NCBI RefSeq assembly: GCF_900110865.1 | Contig: NZ_FOFD01000003.1 | Coordinates: forward strand, 248,001-312,000 | Direction: 5' to 3' | Source of the DNA: Natrinema salaciae | GTDB lineage: Archaea > Halobacteriota > Halobacteria > Halobacteriales > Natrialbaceae | Length of the DNA stretch: 64,000 bases | Part shown: positions 45,719 to 54,901 of the stretch, piece after piece | Layout: each line of letters opens with the position of its first letter | Numbering within the stretch: position 1 is the stretch's first letter | Notes under the pieces: model-generated | The model's input: only the letters and a program-made list of their open reading frames with translations | What the model was told of the DNA's origin: nothing | Databases searched by the model: none | Program-made: the position numbers and the translations under genes

Positions 45719-46297
45719 TCAGAACTCGGCGTCGACGCTGCCGTCCTCGTCGAGGTCGATGATGCCGTCGAACAGCCCCCGGAACTCGTCGACGAGCGCC
45801 TCGTCGTGGGGCTCCTCCGAGACGTGAAAGAGGCCGACTGCATCGTGTTCCTCGAGCAGTTCGAGGATGCGCTCGACCGTCTCGAGGGCCCGCTCGTCGC
45901 CGGCGTAGTAGGCGAGTTCGGTGACGGAGTCGAAGCTGATGCGGAGTTTGCCGTCGTGATCGTCGAGGAAGCCGTCGATGTGTTCGACGATACCGTCGAC
46001 GTCGTCGGGGGCGGCGACGTAGTGGACGGTGTCCGACGAGCGCCGGGAGTAGCCGCGTTCGATGCTCAGCGTGTCCAGAATTTCGGCGCGTTCTTCGTCG
46101 ACGTCGTAGTACTCGAGTTTCTGTCTGACTTCGCGGGCGGTGGTTCGCGTCGAGATAACGAGGAAATTGTCGGTGTCGGTCTTGAGGAAATCGGTGTCGA
46201 TCCGGTCGGTCTCACCGGTGCTCGGATGGAGGAGGAGGACGCCGGTTCCACCCGGTACCGTCTCCGGTGTGCCGTCTATCTCAAGCGTGTAATCCAT
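45719..46297 (-). CDS. KaiC/RecA-like fold protein without P-loop, 192 aa
   Basis: The layout (GVLLLHPSTGETDRIDTDFL; VISTRTTAREVRQKLEYYDVDEERAEILDTLSIERGYS; LRISFDSVTELAYYAGDERALETVERILELLEEHDAVGLFHVS) resembles the archaeal RecA-superfamily signalling proteins, but the Walker A GxxxxGK is replaced by HPSTGETDR. It could be a non-ATPase member used in regulation. ATG 46297 begins the fold directly; the longer open frame upstream is not supported. The neighbour region contains a DtxR-type palindrome. Confidence 0.65.
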   Translation of the reverse strand: MDYTLEIDGTPETVPGGTGVLLLHPSTGETDRIDTDFLKTDTDNFLVISTRTTAREVRQKLEYYDVDEERAEILDTLSIERGYSRRSSDTVHYVAAPDDVDGIVEHIDGFLDDHDGKLRISFDSVTELAYYAGDERALETVERILELLEEHDAVGLFHVSEEPHDEALVDEFRGLFDGIIDLDEDGSVDAEF

Positions 46298-46608
46298 ACT
46301 GGAGTGAACAACTTTGGGAACTCCCTTAAGCGTGCGGATGTTTCTCTCGTCACCGTGTCGGTACGGAAACGGCGGAAGGGTCTGAAAAACTGGCGAGGGT
46401 GGGACAGCGCGACTCACCGAGTCGAGACGAAATCCGGATGCCCACGGATTTCGGTCGGCGACCCTTCACTCCGATAATTTTAGGCCAGCCTAAAGAATCT
46501 GTCGGTGGTTCCCGTCTCAGTGAGAACGGCCCGGTACACCGGGGGACGTGCCGATGTGAGAGAGCGGATGGGAACGCGTTTAGGGCCGCGGAGCCCATCG
46601 GGTTGCAT
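46298..46608. other. Divergent intergenic region
   Basis: 311 bases. It holds the promoters of the two divergent genes, a 16-base palindrome at 46479, and a TATA-like GCGTTTAGGG (46575-46584) 25-34 bases before ATG 46609. No gene seen. Confidence 0.5.
46479..46494. promoter_or_regulatory. Palindrome resembling a DtxR/SirR-type operator
   Basis: TTTAGGCCAGCCTAAA, two perfect seven-base arms around CA. The TTAGG...CCTAA core is the classical half-site pattern of DtxR/IdeR/SirR metal-dependent repressors. Confidence 0.5.
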
Positions 46609-47289
46609 ATGAGCGTGCGCGAGGAGTTCGACGACTGGGCGACGAGCGGCCGGGACAAGGGAATGGAGGACCGACACTGGCACACCGCGAAGCACGCGCT
46701 GGCGCGAATGCCGGTCGAACCCGGCGATACCGTCCTCGATCTGGGCTGCGGGAGCGGCTACGCCGGGCGAGCGCTCCGCGATACCAAGGGTGCCGGTCGA
46801 GTCTACGGGCTCGACGGTGCGCCCGAGATGGCCCGCAACGCGGCGGGGTACACGGACGACCCGAACGTCGGCTACGTCGTCGGCGACTTCGACGAGCTCC
46901 CCTTCGTCGACGACTCCATCGACCACGTCTGGAGCATGGAGGCGTTCTACTACGCGGCAGATCCCCGCCACACGCTCGAGGAGATCGCTCGAATCCTCCG
47001 ATCCGGCGGGACCTTCTACTGTGCCGTCAACTACTACGAGGAGAACGTCCACTCCCACGAGTGGCAGGAGTACATCGACATCGAGATGACCCGCTGGGAC
47101 CGCGGGCAGTACCGCGAGGCCGTCCGCGACGCGGGCCTGATCGTCGCCGAACAGGACACGATCCCCGACCGCGAAATCGAGATTCCGAACGCTGCCGAGT
47201 TCCCGCTCGAGGAGTGGGACACCCGCGAGGAGATGGTCGAACGCTACCGGGAGTTCGGCACGCTGCTCACCGTCGGCGTGGCTCCCTGA
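46609..47289 (+). CDS. SAM-dependent methyltransferase
   Basis: 226 residues, class I Rossmann fold. Motif I is VLDLGCGSGYAGRAL (about 43-57), motif II GLDGAPEMARNAA, and the motif IV/post-IV region VGDFDELPFVDDSIDHVWSMEAFYY. The C-terminus has EWQEYIDIEMTRWDRGQYREAV, which resembles the Menaquinone/UbiE-like small methyltransferases. Substrate unknown. ATG 46609 fits the family; a TATA-like box is at leaderless distance. Confidence 0.88.
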   Translation: MSVREEFDDWATSGRDKGMEDRHWHTAKHALARMPVEPGDTVLDLGCGSGYAGRALRDTKGAGRVYGLDGAPEMARNAAGYTDDPNVGYVVGDFDELPFVDDSIDHVWSMEAFYYAADPRHTLEEIARILRSGGTFYCAVNYYEENVHSHEWQEYIDIEMTRWDRGQYREAVRDAGLIVAEQDTIPDREIEIPNAAEFPLEEWDTREEMVERYREFGTLLTVGVAP

Positions 47290-47330
47290 TACCGCGACGT
47301 CGTCTCCCGACCCTCGATTCGTCGACCGGA

Positions 47331-47354
47331 ACCCCCTGGTTTCCACTCGAGAGC
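47331..47354 (-). promoter_or_regulatory. ORB-like element between convergent genes
   Basis: CCCCCTGGTTTCCACTCGAG on +. The G-string and GGTTTCCACTCGA half of the dyad are clear; the second half is imperfect (GAGAGC). Confidence 0.35.
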
Positions 47355-47490
47355 AGCGCACTCGAGACACAGGCCCCGATACGCCCGGTGACTCGAGTCG
47401 AAACGCTCCCCCCGTCGGAACGGGTCGACGAACGTGACGGTTCACCGGCGACGCAATTACGCCGGTCGACCGATCCCACCGTCCCTGTGA

Positions 47491-48066
47491 TTACTCGTAC
47501 CGCTCACCGGCCGGAACCGTCACCTCGAGCCAGTTCTCCTCGGGCGGGAGCGGACAGTCGAAGGTGTCGCTGTAGGCGCAAAACGGCGTGTACGCGAGGT
47601 TGAAGTCGACGACGATCTCGTCGCCGTCTTCGAGCGCCGCCGCCGGCTCGAGTTCCATATATCGACCGCCCTGGTAGGTCTGCTGGCCCGTCGTCTTGTC
47701 CCGGAACGGCACGAACAGCGGCTGCTCGTTCGGACGCTCCTGGCGGTAGGCCGCGAGTTCGAACGTCCCGTCCTCGAGGTCGTCGTCCTCGCGATCGAGG
47801 GCGAACTCGAGTGTCGCGACGCGGAGGTATCGCATCTCTCGACCGGCGGTGGTGTCCATCAGTACGACCTCGGGGTCGTCGTGGACCGTCGCGGTCGCGG
47901 TCACGCGGTAGGTCGGATCCGGATCGAAGTAGTCGAGCCCGTCGAACGCGTCCCGCGATTCGGGCGGGATCGGCGACTGCGGGTGCTCCGCGAAGAAGTC
48001 ATCTTTCTCGGCGCGTTTCGACTCGAGTTCGTCGCGCCAGCGGTCGGCGTCGATGGAATCGCTCAT
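47491..48066 (-). CDS. DUF1684-family protein
   Basis: 191 residues. Family features are the N-terminal WRDELESKRAEKDDFFAEHPQSPIP, and the region FVPFRDKTTGQQTYQGGRYMELE ... VVDFNLAYTPFCAYSDTFDCPLPPEENWLEVTVPAGE, whose NPYCAYS-like motif (here TPFCAYS) is the family signature. No enzymatic activity is established for the family, to my knowledge. Cytoplasmic, no signal peptide. Confidence 0.88.
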   Translation of the reverse strand: MSDSIDADRWRDELESKRAEKDDFFAEHPQSPIPPESRDAFDGLDYFDPDPTYRVTATATVHDDPEVVLMDTTAGREMRYLRVATLEFALDREDDDLEDGTFELAAYRQERPNEQPLFVPFRDKTTGQQTYQGGRYMELEPAAALEDGDEIVVDFNLAYTPFCAYSDTFDCPLPPEENWLEVTVPAGERYE

Positions 48067-48216
48067 AGCCGTGGTAGTCGACGGACCCGGGAAGGCGTTG
48101 CGTTTCGGTCGGCCGGCGCTCCGGTCCGGCGTCCGTCGGTCGGTTCCAGCGGTGAAAATAGGGACGGAATCGGCGGCGTGGCTGTCGCGGTCGCCGGTTC
48201 GACTCCGGTCTCGGCG

Positions 48217-48453
48217 TTACTCTTCGATCGTGAGGACGCCGTTGCGCGCGGTGACGTCGCTCGCCTCGGGCGGCAGTTCGAACTCGAACTGCTCGTCGCC
48301 CGCGAGGATGATCGCGGTCGAGCCGACGACATCGACCGAAATCTCGGCGGCCGAGGTGCCGAAATCGACTGCGATAACGCTCCCGTCGTCGTATTCGAAC
48401 GTGCGGACGACTGCGTCCTGGTCGACGTTTCTCAGTGATTGGGGGACCTTCAC
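48217..48453 (-). CDS. Hsp20-like small beta protein, 78 aa
   Basis: Starts at GTG 48453 (KVPQSLRNVDQDAVVRTFEY). It reads as an alpha-crystallin-like beta sandwich without N-terminal arm (FEYDDGSVIAVDFG; ISVDVVGSTAIIL; FEFELPPEASDVTARNGVLTIEE), ending in the V-T-x-x-NGVLTI pattern of Hsp20 domains. The GTG has a TATA-like box 20-30 bases upstream (48473-48483), supporting it over a start 23 codons earlier. Presumed chaperone-like; no function is known. Confidence 0.75.
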   Translation of the reverse strand: MKVPQSLRNVDQDAVVRTFEYDDGSVIAVDFGTSAAEISVDVVGSTAIILAGDEQFEFELPPEASDVTARNGVLTIEE

Positions 48454-48472
48454 ACGCGACCGTAGGGACTCA

Positions 48473-48483
48473 GCTAAGTAAAG
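48473..48483 (-). promoter_or_regulatory. TATA-like box of the Hsp20-like gene
   Basis: The minus strand reads CTTTACTTAGC at leaderless distance from GTG 48453. Confidence 0.45.
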
Positions 48484-48742
48484 GGTCACGCTGGCAGCAA
48501 CCGATGGGGCGAGGCGGCGCAAACACGGTAGCGGCGGGCGCGTAACGGAGGGAGAACGGGCGCGTAGGCGGCAATAGGTTCGACTCGCTCGAGCGGGTCG
48601 ATCCGAACGCCGGATCGTTCGATCGGGCCGGTCCGATCACCCCCTGATACGTATCGCCAGATCGTTCCTGACATTTATCCACCGTGGCGCGGCTACTCCA
48701 GTCCGTCAACGCTATGGACGACCGACGACGAGTACTGGCAGC

Positions 48743-51115
48743 ATGACGGACTGGCGGACGGTGTTCGGCCACGAGCAGCCCTACGAGCCGCAGGTCGACG
48801 GTATCGAGACGGCCATCGATACCGGGCACGAGGGCGGCTACACCGTTATCGAAGGGGCCTGTGGCACCGGGAAGACGATGATCGCGCTCACCGCGGGGAT
48901 CGACCTCGTGCGCGATCCGGACACCGACTACGAGCGCGTGCTCGTCCTCACGAGCGTCAAACAGCAACTGCGCCAATTCGAGGCGGACCTCGAGACGATC
49001 AACGAGAACCTGCCGGCCGACTGGGACCCGATTTCGGGGCTCACGCTCGTCGGGAAGGCCGACGTCTGTCCGTACAACCGGGAGGGCGCGGCGGGGTTCG
49101 ACGACGGCAACGTCTACGACCGCTGCGAGACGCTGCGGGACCGCACGCGGGATCTCACCGGCGAGGGCGGCGAGACGACCGCACAGAACCTGGCCGCCCG
49201 CGCCCGAAGCCAGCAGATCGGACTGGCCGACAGCGGGAACCGGTCGAAGAACACGTTCCTCGAGACCGCGGGCGAACCGACGCCGTACCCGCCCGACCTC
49301 CCCGAGTACGGCGAGGGTGGCCCCGTCGGGGCCGAGACCGAGTACTGTCCGTTCTACGCGCAGTACCTGGAGGACCTGCCGGCGGACGAGGACGGCTCCG
49401 CGGCGGAAGCGGTGCCGTACGACGTCACCGATGTCGGAATGGTCACGCCCGACGACCTGGTCGCTCGGTCGGTGACCCACGGCACCTGTCCCCACTCCGT
49501 GATGGGTGCCGCCCTCGGCGAGGTCGAGGTCGTGATCGGAAACTACTACCACGCCTTCGACCCGCGAACCGTCGGTTCCTTCACCGGCGCGCTGCTGGAC
49601 GAGTCGACGTACGTCGTCTGCGACGAGGCTCACATGCTGGAACCGCGCGTCCGCGACCTGGTCAGCGAGGGCGTCGCCGACAGCACGCTCCGAGACGCCG
49701 AGACCGAACTCTCGCGAGTCATCCAGCCGATTAAGTTCGAACGCGAGGGCCGGCAGGCGGAAGGTGGTTCCAAGACCGCCGACGCCGACCTCGTTCGCGC
49801 GGAGCTGAACGATAGCGACGTCTCCTACGAGGAACTCAATCGCACCCTCGAGTTCGTTCGGGACCTCCGCGAGGAGCTCGACCGCCGAGTCACCGCCCAT
49901 CTCGACCGGAACTACCGGGGCTGGCAGTCGAACCTGAACGATCTCCGCAACGAGGAGCTCCCCCTTCGGGACCCGAGCGAACCAGCCGAGGACGAACTCA
50001 CGGCGTGGGCGGAGGGTGCGGGGTACGGCGACGCCGACTGGGTTCGCGCCGAGGCCGTCGGCGCGGTCGTCCAGCGGGTGCTGAACGAAGCGGAGGACGA
50101 GGATCGGAGCCGCGCCGCGCCCGCCGTCGGTCGGGTCCTCGGCGAGTGGTACCGCCGCGGTCACACCGACTACTTCCGGGAGATCGAACTCGAGCGAACC
50201 TGGGACGACACCGAGCCCGCCGACTCGTGGCGGCGGGCCTACAACGCCCGGTTGGCCCTGCACAACTGCGTGCCAAGCGACGCCATCGGCGACCGACTCG
50301 GCATGTTCGGCGGTGGGATTCTGATGAGCGCGACCCTCGAACCGATGGCGGCCTTCACCGAGGTCACGGGACTCCAGTACCTCTCGCGCGCGGAGGACCG
50401 ACCGGTCGTCGAGCGCCGTTACGGCCTGCACTTCCCGGCCGAGAACCGCGAGAGCTTCGCCGTCGCCGCGCCGAAGTTCACGTACGACAACCGCGGCCGG
50501 CCGGGCGACGACACCCCGACGCGGCGGTCCTACGCGACCGCGACCGCGACGGTCGCCCGGCTCCCCGGCAACGTCCTCGTCGGCATGCCGAGCTACGCCG
50601 AAGCCGAGTGGATCGCCGGACGGCTCGAGGATCGGGTCGAGAAGCCGGTCCTGCTCGACGCCGCCAGCGACGACGAGACCACCCAGTCGCTCAAAGACGA
50701 GTTCTTCGCGGGCGAGGGGAAGGTACTCGTGACGAGTTTGCGGGGCACGCTGACCGAGGGCGTCGACTACAGCGGCGACCGCCTCGCCGCGGCGGTAGTC
50801 TGTGGCGTCCCGATCGTCAACACCTCGAGCCCGCGGACGAAGGCCGTGCGCCGCGCCTACGACGACGAGTTCGGCGACGGCTTCACCTACGCGCTGACGA
50901 TCCCGGCGGTGCGGAAAGCCCGGCAGGCGATCGGCCGCGTCATCCGCAGCCCCGAGGACGTCGGCGTTCGGGTCCTGCTCGACGAGCGCTACGCTCGCGA
51001 CAGCTGGGACTCCGTCCGGCCGTACCTGCCCGACGACGGCGAGTTCCAGCCCGTCAGTCCGGACATGCTCGACGTCGGCCTCGAGCGGTTCCGGTCGCGG
51101 CTCCCGTCTCGGTAA
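48743..51115 (+). CDS. XPD/Rad3-like iron-sulfur DNA helicase
   Basis: 790 residues, superfamily 2 helicase of the XPD/DinG type. Walker A GACGTGKT (about residue 42), DEAH box VVCDEAHML, and late motifs GGILMSATLEPMAAF, VLVTSLRGTLTEGVDYSG and IPAVRKARQAIGRVIRS. Four cysteines that could bind the [4Fe-4S] cluster are DVCPYN, YDRCETLR, EYCPFYAQ and GTCPHSV. It would unwind DNA 5'-3' in repair or recombination. It is larger than the core haloarchaeal XPD because of helical inserts (about 330-430). It is followed by the transporter gene on the same strand with 95 bases between. Confidence 0.92.
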   Translation: MTDWRTVFGHEQPYEPQVDGIETAIDTGHEGGYTVIEGACGTGKTMIALTAGIDLVRDPDTDYERVLVLTSVKQQLRQFEADLETINENLPADWDPISGLTLVGKADVCPYNREGAAGFDDGNVYDRCETLRDRTRDLTGEGGETTAQNLAARARSQQIGLADSGNRSKNTFLETAGEPTPYPPDLPEYGEGGPVGAETEYCPFYAQYLEDLPADEDGSAAEAVPYDVTDVGMVTPDDLVARSVTHGTCPHSVMGAALGEVEVVIGNYYHAFDPRTVGSFTGALLDESTYVVCDEAHMLEPRVRDLVSEGVADSTLRDAETELSRVIQPIKFEREGRQAEGGSKTADADLVRAELNDSDVSYEELNRTLEFVRDLREELDRRVTAHLDRNYRGWQSNLNDLRNEELPLRDPSEPAEDELTAWAEGAGYGDADWVRAEAVGAVVQRVLNEAEDEDRSRAAPAVGRVLGEWYRRGHTDYFREIELERTWDDTEPADSWRRAYNARLALHNCVPSDAIGDRLGMFGGGILMSATLEPMAAFTEVTGLQYLSRAEDRPVVERRYGLHFPAENRESFAVAAPKFTYDNRGRPGDDTPTRRSYATATATVARLPGNVLVGMPSYAEAEWIAGRLEDRVEKPVLLDAASDDETTQSLKDEFFAGEGKVLVTSLRGTLTEGVDYSGDRLAAAVVCGVPIVNTSSPRTKAVRRAYDDEFGDGFTYALTIPAVRKARQAIGRVIRSPEDVGVRVLLDERYARDSWDSVRPYLPDDGEFQPVSPDMLDVGLERFRSRLPSR

Positions 51116-51210
51116 CGGTGGTCCCGCTCGGCGGCCGTCGGAACGGCGGACGGCGACGTCCCGAATCGAGGGCTTCAAGCGGGACGATCAGTATATTCTG
51201 ACTGTCTACC

Positions 51211-53163
51211 GTGTCTGGACGTCTCCCGCCAGCTAACGGCGTTGCTCCGCTGGCCGCCGACGCCGGCGGTCTCGCCGTGACGCCCCAGATGCTGGTCGTG
51301 TTCGGGATCATCGCGCTCGCGCTGGTACTGTTCGTGACCGAGTGGCTCCCGATCGACGTCACTGCCATCCTGATCATGGTGCTGTTGATGGTGCTGGGCG
51401 CCGACGGCGTGGTGAATCTCACCGAAATCTCGACGGCCGAGGGGACGTCGGGCTTCTCCAACTCGGCGACGATCACGGTCCTGGCGATGCTCATTCTCAG
51501 TTCGGGGATCAGTCAGACGGGGGTCGTCCAGATACTCGGTCGCAAGATGTCCGCGTTCGCGGGCGACGATCTCGACAAACAGCTGCTCGCGACGATCGGC
51601 GTCAGCGGCCCGATCTCCGGGTTCATCAACAACACGCCGGTCGTTGCGATCCTCGTCCCCGTCGTCTCGGACATCGCCCACAAGGGGAATACGTCGCCCT
51701 CGAAGCTCCTCATTCCCCTCTCCTACGCCTCGATGTTCGGCGGGATGCTCACGCTCATCGGGACCTCCACTAACATCCTCGCGAGCGACGTCTCCGCGCG
51801 CCTGCTCGACCACCCCTTCTCGATGTTCGAGTTCACCAAGCTCGGGATCGTCGTCCTGCTCGTGGGGAGCGTCTACCTCCTCACCGTCGGTCACCGACTG
51901 CTGCCCGAACGGGTCCCGGTCGAGGAGGACTACGTCCAGGACTACGCGATCGAGGAGTACCTGACCGAAGTCGTCGTCACCGAGGAGTCGCCGATCGTCG
52001 GCGAGACCGTCGCCGACGCCATCGATCAGGTCGAGTTCGACGCCGACATCCTCCAGGTGGTCCGCGACGACGAGGAGTTCATCGAGCCGATCGGCCAGAA
52101 AACGATCCGAGAGGGCGATCTACTCCGGCTGCGTGCCGACCGCGACACCGTCCGGCAGTTCGTCGTTCGGGGAACGCTCTCGCTCGCAGGCGGCCCGGAG
52201 ACGGCCGACGACCTCGAGCCGGACGAGATTCCCGAGCGGACCCTCGTCGAGATCGTCGTGCCGCGAGGCTCGTTCCTCGTCGGCGAATCGCTCGAGAGTT
52301 CGACGTTTCGCCAGCGCTACGACGCGACGGTGCTGGCGTTCCGGAGCCGCGGCGAGACGGTCCGCGATCACATGGACGAGCGCCGGATCCGCGTCGGCGA
52401 CACGCTGCTGGTGCAGGCGGCCCCGGACAGCATCGATCGCCTCTCGCGGAACGACGACTTCATCGTCGCACACGAACCCGAGGAGCCCGATTACCGGACC
52501 GAGAAAATTCCCCACGCGGCGGCGATCATGGCGGGCGTCGTCGGTTTCGTCGCCGTCCCGTGGGGCGCGATCGGCTCCACCCTCGCTACTGCGACTGGAC
52601 TCACCGGGTTCGAGGCGATGTCGGCGCTCTCGCTGCCGATCCTCGTCACTGCGCTCGCGGGCGTCGTCGCGATGGTCGCGGCGGGGGTCCTCAAGCCGAC
52701 CGAGATCTACGACGCCGTCGAGTGGGACGTGATCTTCCTGCTGGCCGGCATCATTCCGCTGGGAATCGCGCTCGAGCAGACCGGCGGTGCGGACGTGCTC
52801 GGCAGTCTGGTCGCCGCGACCGGGGCCTACCTGCCGATGATCGGCGTCCTGTGGGTGTTCTATCTCGCGACGGGGATCATCACGGGCGTCATCTCGAACA
52901 ACGCGAGCGTCGTGTTGATGCTCCCGGTCGCCGTCGAAACGGCCACGCAGATCGGCGCGAACCCGTTCGCCTTCGTGCTGGCGGTGACGTTCGCGGCTTC
53001 GACCGCGTTCCTCACGCCCGTCGGCTACCAGACGAACCTGTTCGTCTACGGTCCCGGTGGGTACAAGTTCACGGACTTCGTCCGGGTCGGCGCGCCGCTC
53101 CAGTTGCTGCTGTCGGTCGTCACCGTGTTCGGCATCACGTTCTTCTGGGGGCTCTCACCCTAG
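51211..53163 (+). CDS. SLC13/DASS-type anion transporter with TrkA-C domains
   Basis: 650 residues. About 11-12 membrane segments in two halves: the first (about 25-220) carries GFSNSATITVLAMLILSSG, INNTPVVAILVPVV and LTLIGTSTNILAS; the second (about 430-648) has GIITGVISNNASVVLMLPV and AFLTPVGYQTNLFV. These paired SNT/NNA-type hairpins are the substrate-binding signature of the family. Between them lie two TrkA-C (RCK_C) domains (about 245-325 and 340-415, e.g. VVVTEESPIVGETVADAI; LVEIVVPRGSFLVGESL). The substrate (sulfate, dicarboxylate or another anion) cannot be told. Start is GTG 51211; it overlaps the stop of the convergent small gene by four bases. Confidence 0.88.
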   Translation: MSGRLPPANGVAPLAADAGGLAVTPQMLVVFGIIALALVLFVTEWLPIDVTAILIMVLLMVLGADGVVNLTEISTAEGTSGFSNSATITVLAMLILSSGISQTGVVQILGRKMSAFAGDDLDKQLLATIGVSGPISGFINNTPVVAILVPVVSDIAHKGNTSPSKLLIPLSYASMFGGMLTLIGTSTNILASDVSARLLDHPFSMFEFTKLGIVVLLVGSVYLLTVGHRLLPERVPVEEDYVQDYAIEEYLTEVVVTEESPIVGETVADAIDQVEFDADILQVVRDDEEFIEPIGQKTIREGDLLRLRADRDTVRQFVVRGTLSLAGGPETADDLEPDEIPERTLVEIVVPRGSFLVGESLESSTFRQRYDATVLAFRSRGETVRDHMDERRIRVGDTLLVQAAPDSIDRLSRNDDFIVAHEPEEPDYRTEKIPHAAAIMAGVVGFVAVPWGAIGSTLATATGLTGFEAMSALSLPILVTALAGVVAMVAAGVLKPTEIYDAVEWDVIFLLAGIIPLGIALEQTGGADVLGSLVAATGAYLPMIGVLWVFYLATGIITGVISNNASVVLMLPVAVETATQIGANPFAFVLAVTFAASTAFLTPVGYQTNLFVYGPGGYKFTDFVRVGAPLQLLLSVVTVFGITFFWGLSP

Positions 53164-53330
53164 CCGTCCGTCGCCGCGCCGTCCTCGCGGGACGGATCGA
53201 ATTCGAGGGGGTCCTCGAGCGGCGGCTCGGCCTCGTCGGCTCGCTCGAGCGCCTCGACGAGTTCCCGTTCGCGCTGTCGGCGTTCGGTGTCGTGGGCCTT
53301 CTTCGTCCGACCGGCCTTCGTGTGTGTCAT
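53160..53330 (-). CDS. Small charged haloarchaeal protein, 56 aa
   Basis: Very hydrophilic; begins MTHTKAGRTKKAHDTERRQRERELVEALERADEAEPP: a basic head, a short helical segment and an acidic, Pro-rich tail. ATG 53330. Its stop overlaps the transporter stop. Its size and charge resemble small nucleic-acid or ribosome-associated proteins, but I do not recognise it. Confidence 0.6.
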   Translation of the reverse strand: MTHTKAGRTKKAHDTERRQRERELVEALERADEAEPPLEDPLEFDPSREDGAATDG

Positions 53331-53392
53331 CAGATAACATATAGCACAGACCGATATAGTTCTTCCCCCGTTCACCGCCGATCGTAGAGCGG

Positions 53393-53704
53393 TCAGCGGG
53401 AGCCGATCGCGCGATACGGGCGGAGCGCGGCCGCGTTCGGCACGACGCGGACGAGCGTCGACGCGGGCTTGTACGCCACGCGATCGGTCGGCGACTTCGC
53501 CGCGACGAGCTTCCAGAAGCCCGGCGAGCCGAACTGCAGGCGGCACAGGCCCCGATCGTCCGTCCGTGCGGATTTCGTTTCGGTCGAGACGATCGCTCCT
53601 TCGATCGGCTGTCGCCGATCGTCGCGAACGCGAACGGTGACGTCGGTCCCGACCGCTACCTCTCTCCGACCGACGTCGATCCGTAGCTGCCGGGTGATCT
53701 GCAT
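53393..53704 (-). CDS. Ig-like carboxypeptidase-regulatory fold protein, 103 aa
   Basis: Begins MQITRQLRIDVGRREVAVGTDVTVRVRDDRRQPIEGAIV, followed by a TKSARTDDRGLCRLQFGSPGFWKLVA stretch, the beta-sandwich pattern of carboxypeptidase-regulatory or CNA_B-like domains (V-x-D...G...V...T...D..G...). No signal peptide, so cytoplasmic. ATG 53704 starts the fold; an upstream extension of 50 codons is not needed. Function unknown. Confidence 0.6.
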   Translation of the reverse strand: MQITRQLRIDVGRREVAVGTDVTVRVRDDRRQPIEGAIVSTETKSARTDDRGLCRLQFGSPGFWKLVAAKSPTDRVAYKPASTLVRVVPNAAALRPYRAIGSR

Positions 53705-53863
53705 GCGAGACGGTACCAGGAGAACGCGGAAAAGGACCGCCCTGCAGGTTCCGGCCGTCATCGGCGGCGGGACGGCGGCTCGCTCGCGACCGGCGCGGCC
53801 CGCCGATCGTCCCGGGCCCCGGACCGCCGTCCGCGAGGCACCGCTGCCCGCCACGCCGTCCGC

Positions 53864-54901
53864 TCACTCCGTCGCGACGACGTGTGCGTCCTCGGGTGCG
53901 AAGCCGACCGTCAGCTCCTCGGTTTCGGGAACCGCCGGCAGACGGAGGACGATCTCCGCGCCGTTCCACCGGCCGTTGACGCGGACGGTCTCGCCGAGGA
54001 ACTCGCTCGTCTCGACGGTCACCGTCAACCGGTTGCGCTCGGCGGCCCGCGAGAGCGCGCCCGGTCGCACGCAGACGGTGACGCGATCGGTTCCGTCGGG
54101 CACCGCCGGCACCGCGAACAGCTCGCCGGCGATGTCGACCCGCGCGTACTCGTCGTTTCGGCTCCGGACCTCGCCGTCGAAGACGTTGTTGTCGCCGACG
54201 AACTCGGCGACGAACCGCGTCGCGGGCTCGCGATAGATCTCCTGCGGCCGGCCGACCTGCTCGACGCGGCCGTCGTTCATGACCGCGACGCGATCCGAAA
54301 TCGCCAGCGCCTCCGCCTGATCGTGCGTGACGTAGACGGTCGTGATCTCGAGGTCCGACTGAATCCGCTTGACCTGCCGGCGCAGCGATTCTCGGAGCCG
54401 GGCGTCGAGCGCACTCATCGGCTCGTCGAGCAAGAGCAGATCCGGTGCCGGTGCGAGCGCGCGGGCCAGCGCGACCCGCTGTCGCTGCCCCCCCGACAGC
54501 GCCTCGGGGTCGCGGTCGCCCGTTCCCTCGAGATCGACGAGTTCGAGCAGTTCGGCCACGCGCTCGTCGACCGTCTGCCCGTCCGGTGGCTCCCGAAAGC
54601 GGAGCCCGTAGCCGACGTTCTCGGCGACGCTCATGTGGGGGAACAGCGCGTAGCTCTGGAAGACGACGCCGACGTCGCGCCGCTCGGGCGGGACGCCGGT
54701 CATCTTCTGGCCGTCGAAGCGGACGGTGCCGTCGGTCGGCTCCTCGAACCCGGCGATCGTCCGGAGGGTCGTCGTCTTCCCGCAGCCGGAGGGGCCGACG
54801 AGGGTGAAAAACTCCCCGTCGCGGACCGCGAGATCGACGCCCTCGAGCGCGGCGGTTTCGGCGTACACTTTCGAGACGTCCTCGAGAGCGAGGGCGGTCA
54901 T
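53864..54901 (-). CDS. ABC transporter ATP-binding protein (thiamine/iron type)
   Basis: 345 residues. Walker A GPSGCGKTTT (about 36), Q-loop QSYALFPHM, signature LSGGQRQRVALARAL, Walker B LLLLDEPMSALD, and the H-loop YVTHDQAEAL, then a C-terminal TOBE-like domain (about 240-345). The sequence class is that of PotA/FbpC/ThiQ. Its ATG overlaps the stop of the permease gene (ATGA), so it is co-translated with it. Confidence 0.93.
   Translation of the reverse strand: MTALALEDVSKVYAETAALEGVDLAVRDGEFFTLVGPSGCGKTTTLRTIAGFEEPTDGTVRFDGQKMTGVPPERRDVGVVFQSYALFPHMSVAENVGYGLRFREPPDGQTVDERVAELLELVDLEGTGDRDPEALSGGQRQRVALARALAPAPDLLLLDEPMSALDARLRESLRRQVKRIQSDLEITTVYVTHDQAEALAISDRVAVMNDGRVEQVGRPQEIYREPATRFVAEFVGDNNVFDGEVRSRNDEYARVDIAGELFAVPAVPDGTDRVTVCVRPGALSRAAERNRLTVTVETSEFLGETVRVNGRWNGAEIVLRLPAVPETEELTVGFAPEDAHVVATE

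Noticed and set aside
47401-47425. Possible further ORB near 47.4 kb (CGAGTCGAAACGCTCCCC)
   Set aside because: The C-run follows the dyad instead of a G-run, so the orientation does not fit the element.
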